Positions 30,066 to 32,988 of a stretch of 32,988 bases of DNA are shown piece after piece. The DNA is from a bacterium. Lineage in GTDB: Bacteria > Verrucomicrobiota > Kiritimatiellia > RFP12 > UBA1067. A model generated the notes under the pieces. It had not been told where the DNA came from. It was given only the letters and a program-made list of their open reading frames with translations, and made no database searches. Both the position numbers and the translations under genes were made by a program. Position 1 is the first letter of the stretch, and every line of letters begins with the position of its first letter. The DNA lies in assembly GCA_030537465.1 (NCBI GenBank), contig JAUNMP010000033.1, forward strand, positions 1 to 32,988, written 5' to 3'.

Positions 30066-32819
30066 ATGGCGATTCGGTTCTGTTTGTTGACGGCAGTTTT
30101 CGCCGCGTGGGTGCCTGTTGGTCTGGCCGAGATGCCGCAGCGGGTGAATGACGAGCTGGTTTCGGCCTATCGGACCGATCTGGTCGGACCGGAGGTCTGG
30201 ACGGGACGCGCGCGGGGACCTGGTCATACTTCGATGAAGGGAACCGCCGAGTCCTATTGGGCGGGCGAGGTTCCGTTTGAACTGATCGACAAGCCGAAGC
30301 CCGGTCTGTCGGGACTTCTGCATGTCGTCCACGAAGTGTCGGGACTGACCAATGCGCTCGTCCCCCTTCTGAAAGAGGGCTCGGTTCCCGTTTCGCTCGT
30401 ACCGATCCGCAACCGCTGGACGCCGGCCGGGATGACGACGTATTATCGTGGCTGCCCGACGGGCCTCTCGGAGACGGAGGGCTGCCATATCGGGGCGACG
30501 GTGGTGAAGGAACGCAAGGCGATTCTCACGAACAACACCTTCGTCGCCGAATTGACGATCAAGAACGCGGGATCCGTGCCGCGACACTACACGCTCAAGC
30601 TCAAGACGACGGGAGGCTTGCCTCGCGTGGGGGACCCCGCGCGGGCGTGGACGTTCAACACCTGTTCGATGAACCGTCAGGTCGAGCGGGTGGTCTATGT
30701 CTGCACGAAGGGGACGTTCGGCGGAAATTCGGTTGAACTGGAGATCCCCGCGCATGGCGAGGCGACGGTGCGGTACGCGCTCGCGTTCTCGCCGGCGTCT
30801 GCGGCGGAGGCGACCGCGCGGGGCGACGATGCGCTCGCGGCATCCGACCCGTTCGCGGCGAATTCGCGGGCGTTCGACGACTGGTACGCCGCAAACGTGC
30901 CGCGACTGGAGACGCCGAATCCCGATCTGCGACGCATGTACTACTACCGCTGGTTCGTGGTCAAGCGCGGCACGCACATGGCGCGAAACATCATCCCCGA
31001 CCATGAATACCCGCGGCGGACGATCTACGAAAGTCCGAACGGGGGCTGGTATAACTGCGTGATCGGGTTGCCCGTGCCGGTGCAGATTGCCGAGACGCGC
31101 TGGCAGCGCGATCCCTCCGCCGTCCGCGACCATGCGCTGAACTGGTGCGAATCGGTCAAGGGCTATCGCGGCTACATCCAGTTCACGGGCCATGCGATGG
31201 CCGATCTCGTCAAGAACCATCCGTCGCGCGATTTCGTGTCCGCAGTCTATCCTGAAGTGAAGAAATATGCCGTGGAGACGACGCAGGGTTCGGCGGATCT
31301 TCCCGTGCAGGAGAGCAGCTGGCCGGTCGGCGCCGAGTATCAGCCGAACTTCTATCAGTTCACCGATCCGCCGTTCGACTATCGGCATGACAGGGGGTTC
31401 GGGCCGAAACAGGGATTCTCGATCGCCCGTCTCGTGCGGCTCGACACGGCCGTCTACATGATTGGAGACTTGCTGGGGGCGGCGCGTCTGGCGAGCATCC
31501 TCGGCAAAGCGGACGAGGCGGCGGCGTTGAAGGCGAAGGCGGAAGCCTATCTGGACATCATCCGCACGCGCCATTGGGACGCGAAGCTCGGCCTCTTCCT
31601 GGCGGCGGATCCCGAGACCTACCGTCTGGCGGACACGTCGGCCTGTTATGACAGTTTCGCGCCCTACCTGTGGGGCCTCGTGACGGAGCCCGAGTACCTG
31701 CGCGCCTTCGAGAAGTTCACGGACCGCGCCTGGTTCTGGGATGATTTCCCGGCGACGACCTGCGCGAAGAGCTGTCCCATGTACAATGGCGCGAACGGGA
31801 TCGTCACGCCGCCCGCCGCGACGCCCGACAAGCCGGTCGCGAAGGGGTGCTGCTGGAATGGCCCGATGTGGCATTATGCCAATGGATTCTATGCTGCGTC
31901 CTTTGGTCAGGCCGCGCGGGTGAAAGCGGATCTGCGATCGAAGTGGGTCGAGTTCTTCGACGCCTGGAGCGAGAGCCACTGGACATATGGTGACCGCACG
32001 GTGCCGCGGGCATCGGAGCATTTCCGTCCCGAAGACGGCGCACGTTGCGGGTTCGCGTGGGACTATTTCCACAGTGCCTGGCTGAATCCGTTCTATCTGT
32101 ACCGCTGTGGCATCGCCGTCTCGGACGATCTCCGGACGCTCTCCTTCGAGCCGTTCGCCGACGAGGACTTCCGTTTGGCCCGCGTTCCCGTGGCGGGTCG
32201 GGAATATACGTTCGAACAGCATATGCGGGCGTCGGGTGGACGTGAACTTGTTGTGTCCCTCTGCGAGTCGGACGGAACGGAACGCGTGCTGGCGAAGGGG
32301 GGCGGCGCCGTCCGCGTTGCCATCCAGCCGCAGGAGGTGCCGTTTGCATTCGTTCCGCCATCGACGGGTCGGGGCATCCCCAAACCGCCGGCCCAGGAGT
32401 CGCCGAAGGTGACGGTCTCCTTTGAAAATGGCCGGGAGAATCCCCGGGTCTTGCTCGAAGACCGCGATCCGATCTCAAGTGGGGATGCGATGGCGCCGCG
32501 TTTTACCTTCTGGCCGCATCGGGGCACGGAGGAATGGATCGTGCAGGAACTGCCGGCGGTGCGACAGGTTTCGGCCGTGAGCGTGTACTGGTTTGATGAT
32601 GAAGGTCGCGGTTCGACCCGCGTGCCGGCGTCGTGGTCGGTCGAGATCCGGACGGCGTCGGGCGATTGGAGAACCGTTCCCTGCGATACGCCGGTTGCCA
32701 AGGACAGACCTTGCGTGGCGACGTTTGCGTCGCCTGTGGAGACGGGCGCGGTCCGTCTGCGTCTCCGGCTTCGGAAGGGGCACAGTGCCGGTCTTCTCAG
32801 TCTCGGCGTTGTACCGTGA
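30066..32819 (+). CDS. Secreted (alpha/alpha)6 glycoside hydrolase with F5/8C-like C-terminal domain
   Basis: A 917-residue protein with signal peptide MAIRFCLLTAVFAAWVPVGLA. Residues about 25-270 form a beta-sandwich. About 280-720 is an (alpha/alpha)6 barrel related to MGH1/GH63-like enzymes: RRTIYESPNGGWYN, QESSWPVGAEYQ, YDSFAPYLWGL, and CCWNGPMWHYANG (about 594-606), the last matching the W-x-GP-x-W motif of that group. Residues 780-917 resemble the discoidin-like tail of GH127-type proteins (VYWFDDEGRG, RVPASW). Substrate unknown. The ATG at 30066 gives a good signal peptide; an in-frame GTG at 30009 does not. Last gene in the window. Confidence 0.78.
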   Translation: MAIRFCLLTAVFAAWVPVGLAEMPQRVNDELVSAYRTDLVGPEVWTGRARGPGHTSMKGTAESYWAGEVPFELIDKPKPGLSGLLHVVHEVSGLTNALVPLLKEGSVPVSLVPIRNRWTPAGMTTYYRGCPTGLSETEGCHIGATVVKERKAILTNNTFVAELTIKNAGSVPRHYTLKLKTTGGLPRVGDPARAWTFNTCSMNRQVERVVYVCTKGTFGGNSVELEIPAHGEATVRYALAFSPASAAEATARGDDALAASDPFAANSRAFDDWYAANVPRLETPNPDLRRMYYYRWFVVKRGTHMARNIIPDHEYPRRTIYESPNGGWYNCVIGLPVPVQIAETRWQRDPSAVRDHALNWCESVKGYRGYIQFTGHAMADLVKNHPSRDFVSAVYPEVKKYAVETTQGSADLPVQESSWPVGAEYQPNFYQFTDPPFDYRHDRGFGPKQGFSIARLVRLDTAVYMIGDLLGAARLASILGKADEAAALKAKAEAYLDIIRTRHWDAKLGLFLAADPETYRLADTSACYDSFAPYLWGLVTEPEYLRAFEKFTDRAWFWDDFPATTCAKSCPMYNGANGIVTPPAATPDKPVAKGCCWNGPMWHYANGFYAASFGQAARVKADLRSKWVEFFDAWSESHWTYGDRTVPRASEHFRPEDGARCGFAWDYFHSAWLNPFYLYRCGIAVSDDLRTLSFEPFADEDFRLARVPVAGREYTFEQHMRASGGRELVVSLCESDGTERVLAKGGGAVRVAIQPQEVPFAFVPPSTGRGIPKPPAQESPKVTVSFENGRENPRVLLEDRDPISSGDAMAPRFTFWPHRGTEEWIVQELPAVRQVSAVSVYWFDDEGRGSTRVPASWSVEIRTASGDWRTVPCDTPVAKDRPCVATFASPVETGAVRLRLRLRKGHSAGLLSLGVVP

Positions 32820-32835
32820 GGAAGTTGAGATGGGC

Positions 32836-32870
32836 GCTTAGAGCTTGGAGCTTAGAGCTTGGAGCTTGGA
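32836..32870. repeat. Heptamer tandem repeat, GCTTRGA x5
   Basis: Five consecutive 7-base units (GCTTAGA, GCTTGGA, GCTTAGA, GCTTGGA, GCTTGGA), varying only at one position, lie 17 bases after the last gene. They share the 7-bp period with the 12101-12184 array but have a different core. The following bases to 32988 show no gene or signal I can name. Confidence 0.8.
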
Positions 32871-32988
32871 AGAACCTGGGAGGGTGGTTCCGGGCGACTT
32901 GTACCGATTCGAGTTGTGTCGCTTTGAGGGTGACATGGGGAATCACCACTTCTGCCAGACTTGATTGGGAAGCAGGAATTTGATAGAC

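Noticed and set aside
29859..32222. Long antisense open frame (about 787 codons) opposite the last gene
   Set aside because: Same cause; it crosses the boundary between two well-supported plus-strand genes and has no recognisable family.

Overview
The window reads as one chromosomal stretch of a Gram-negative bacterium, most likely a gut or sediment member of the PVC group (Verrucomicrobiota, Kiritimatiellia/Lentisphaeria-like). This placement is inferred from style, not from a marker gene. The clues are twin-arginine lipoprotein enzymes with 'NRRDF..LGALALAGC' leaders, many secreted glycosidases, an LpxL-type acyltransferase, moderately high GC and repeat-rich gaps. All 19 genes called lie on the plus strand. 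No rRNA, tRNA, CRISPR array or prophage was seen.

Region 1 (67-7173) is a tightly overlapping O-antigen sugar operon: rfbF, rfbG, a REP-associated tyrosine transposase (RAYT), rfbH, a ThDP-dependent carboligase-like gene and an SDR reductase/epimerase. The gene set resembles yersiniose-type CDP-3,6-dideoxyhexose synthesis with a branched-chain step. The E3 reductase (rfbI/ddhD) is not in view. The RAYT gene sits 3 nt after rfbG, and its stop overlaps the rfbH start (ATGA). It carries REP-like hairpins in frame inside its own coding sequence. This region looks less GC-rich than the rest (about 50% against 60% in two 60-base samples counted by eye).

Region 2 (7174-7479) is a non-coding junction holding a second REP-like family as an inverted pair, an extended -10 promoter and a leader dyad. 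Region 3 (7480-12100) is a coupled three-gene unit: two exported lipoprotein enzymes (a TIM-barrel sugar isomerase-like protein and an enolase-superfamily enzyme) that share a near-identical leader, then a pseudokinase-like/TM/coiled-coil/Sel1-repeat protein.

Region 4 (12211-16093) holds cytoplasmic sugar-phosphate and nucleotide-sugar enzymes: ManA-like isomerase, ROK kinase, GmhA-like SIS isomerase and a UDPGP-family pyrophosphorylase. The gaps contain striking 7-bp and 9-bp period tandem repeats.

Region 5 (16181-32819) is a polysaccharide-degradation block: a clan GH-A-like glycosidase, an LpxL-type acyltransferase, an alpha-galactosidase with an apparently leaderless promoter, a GH88 unsaturated glucuronyl hydrolase, a Tat-exported metallophosphoesterase, a 1093-residue malectin/FnIII/PA14 adhesin-like protein, a GH105-like plus BNR propeller fusion, and an (alpha/alpha)6 glycosidase with an F5/8C-like tail. 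Together these suggest outer-compartment breakdown of a galactose- and uronate-containing polysaccharide. No SusC/D, sulfatase or transporter gene was seen. The last 118 bases after the terminal heptamer array show nothing I can name.
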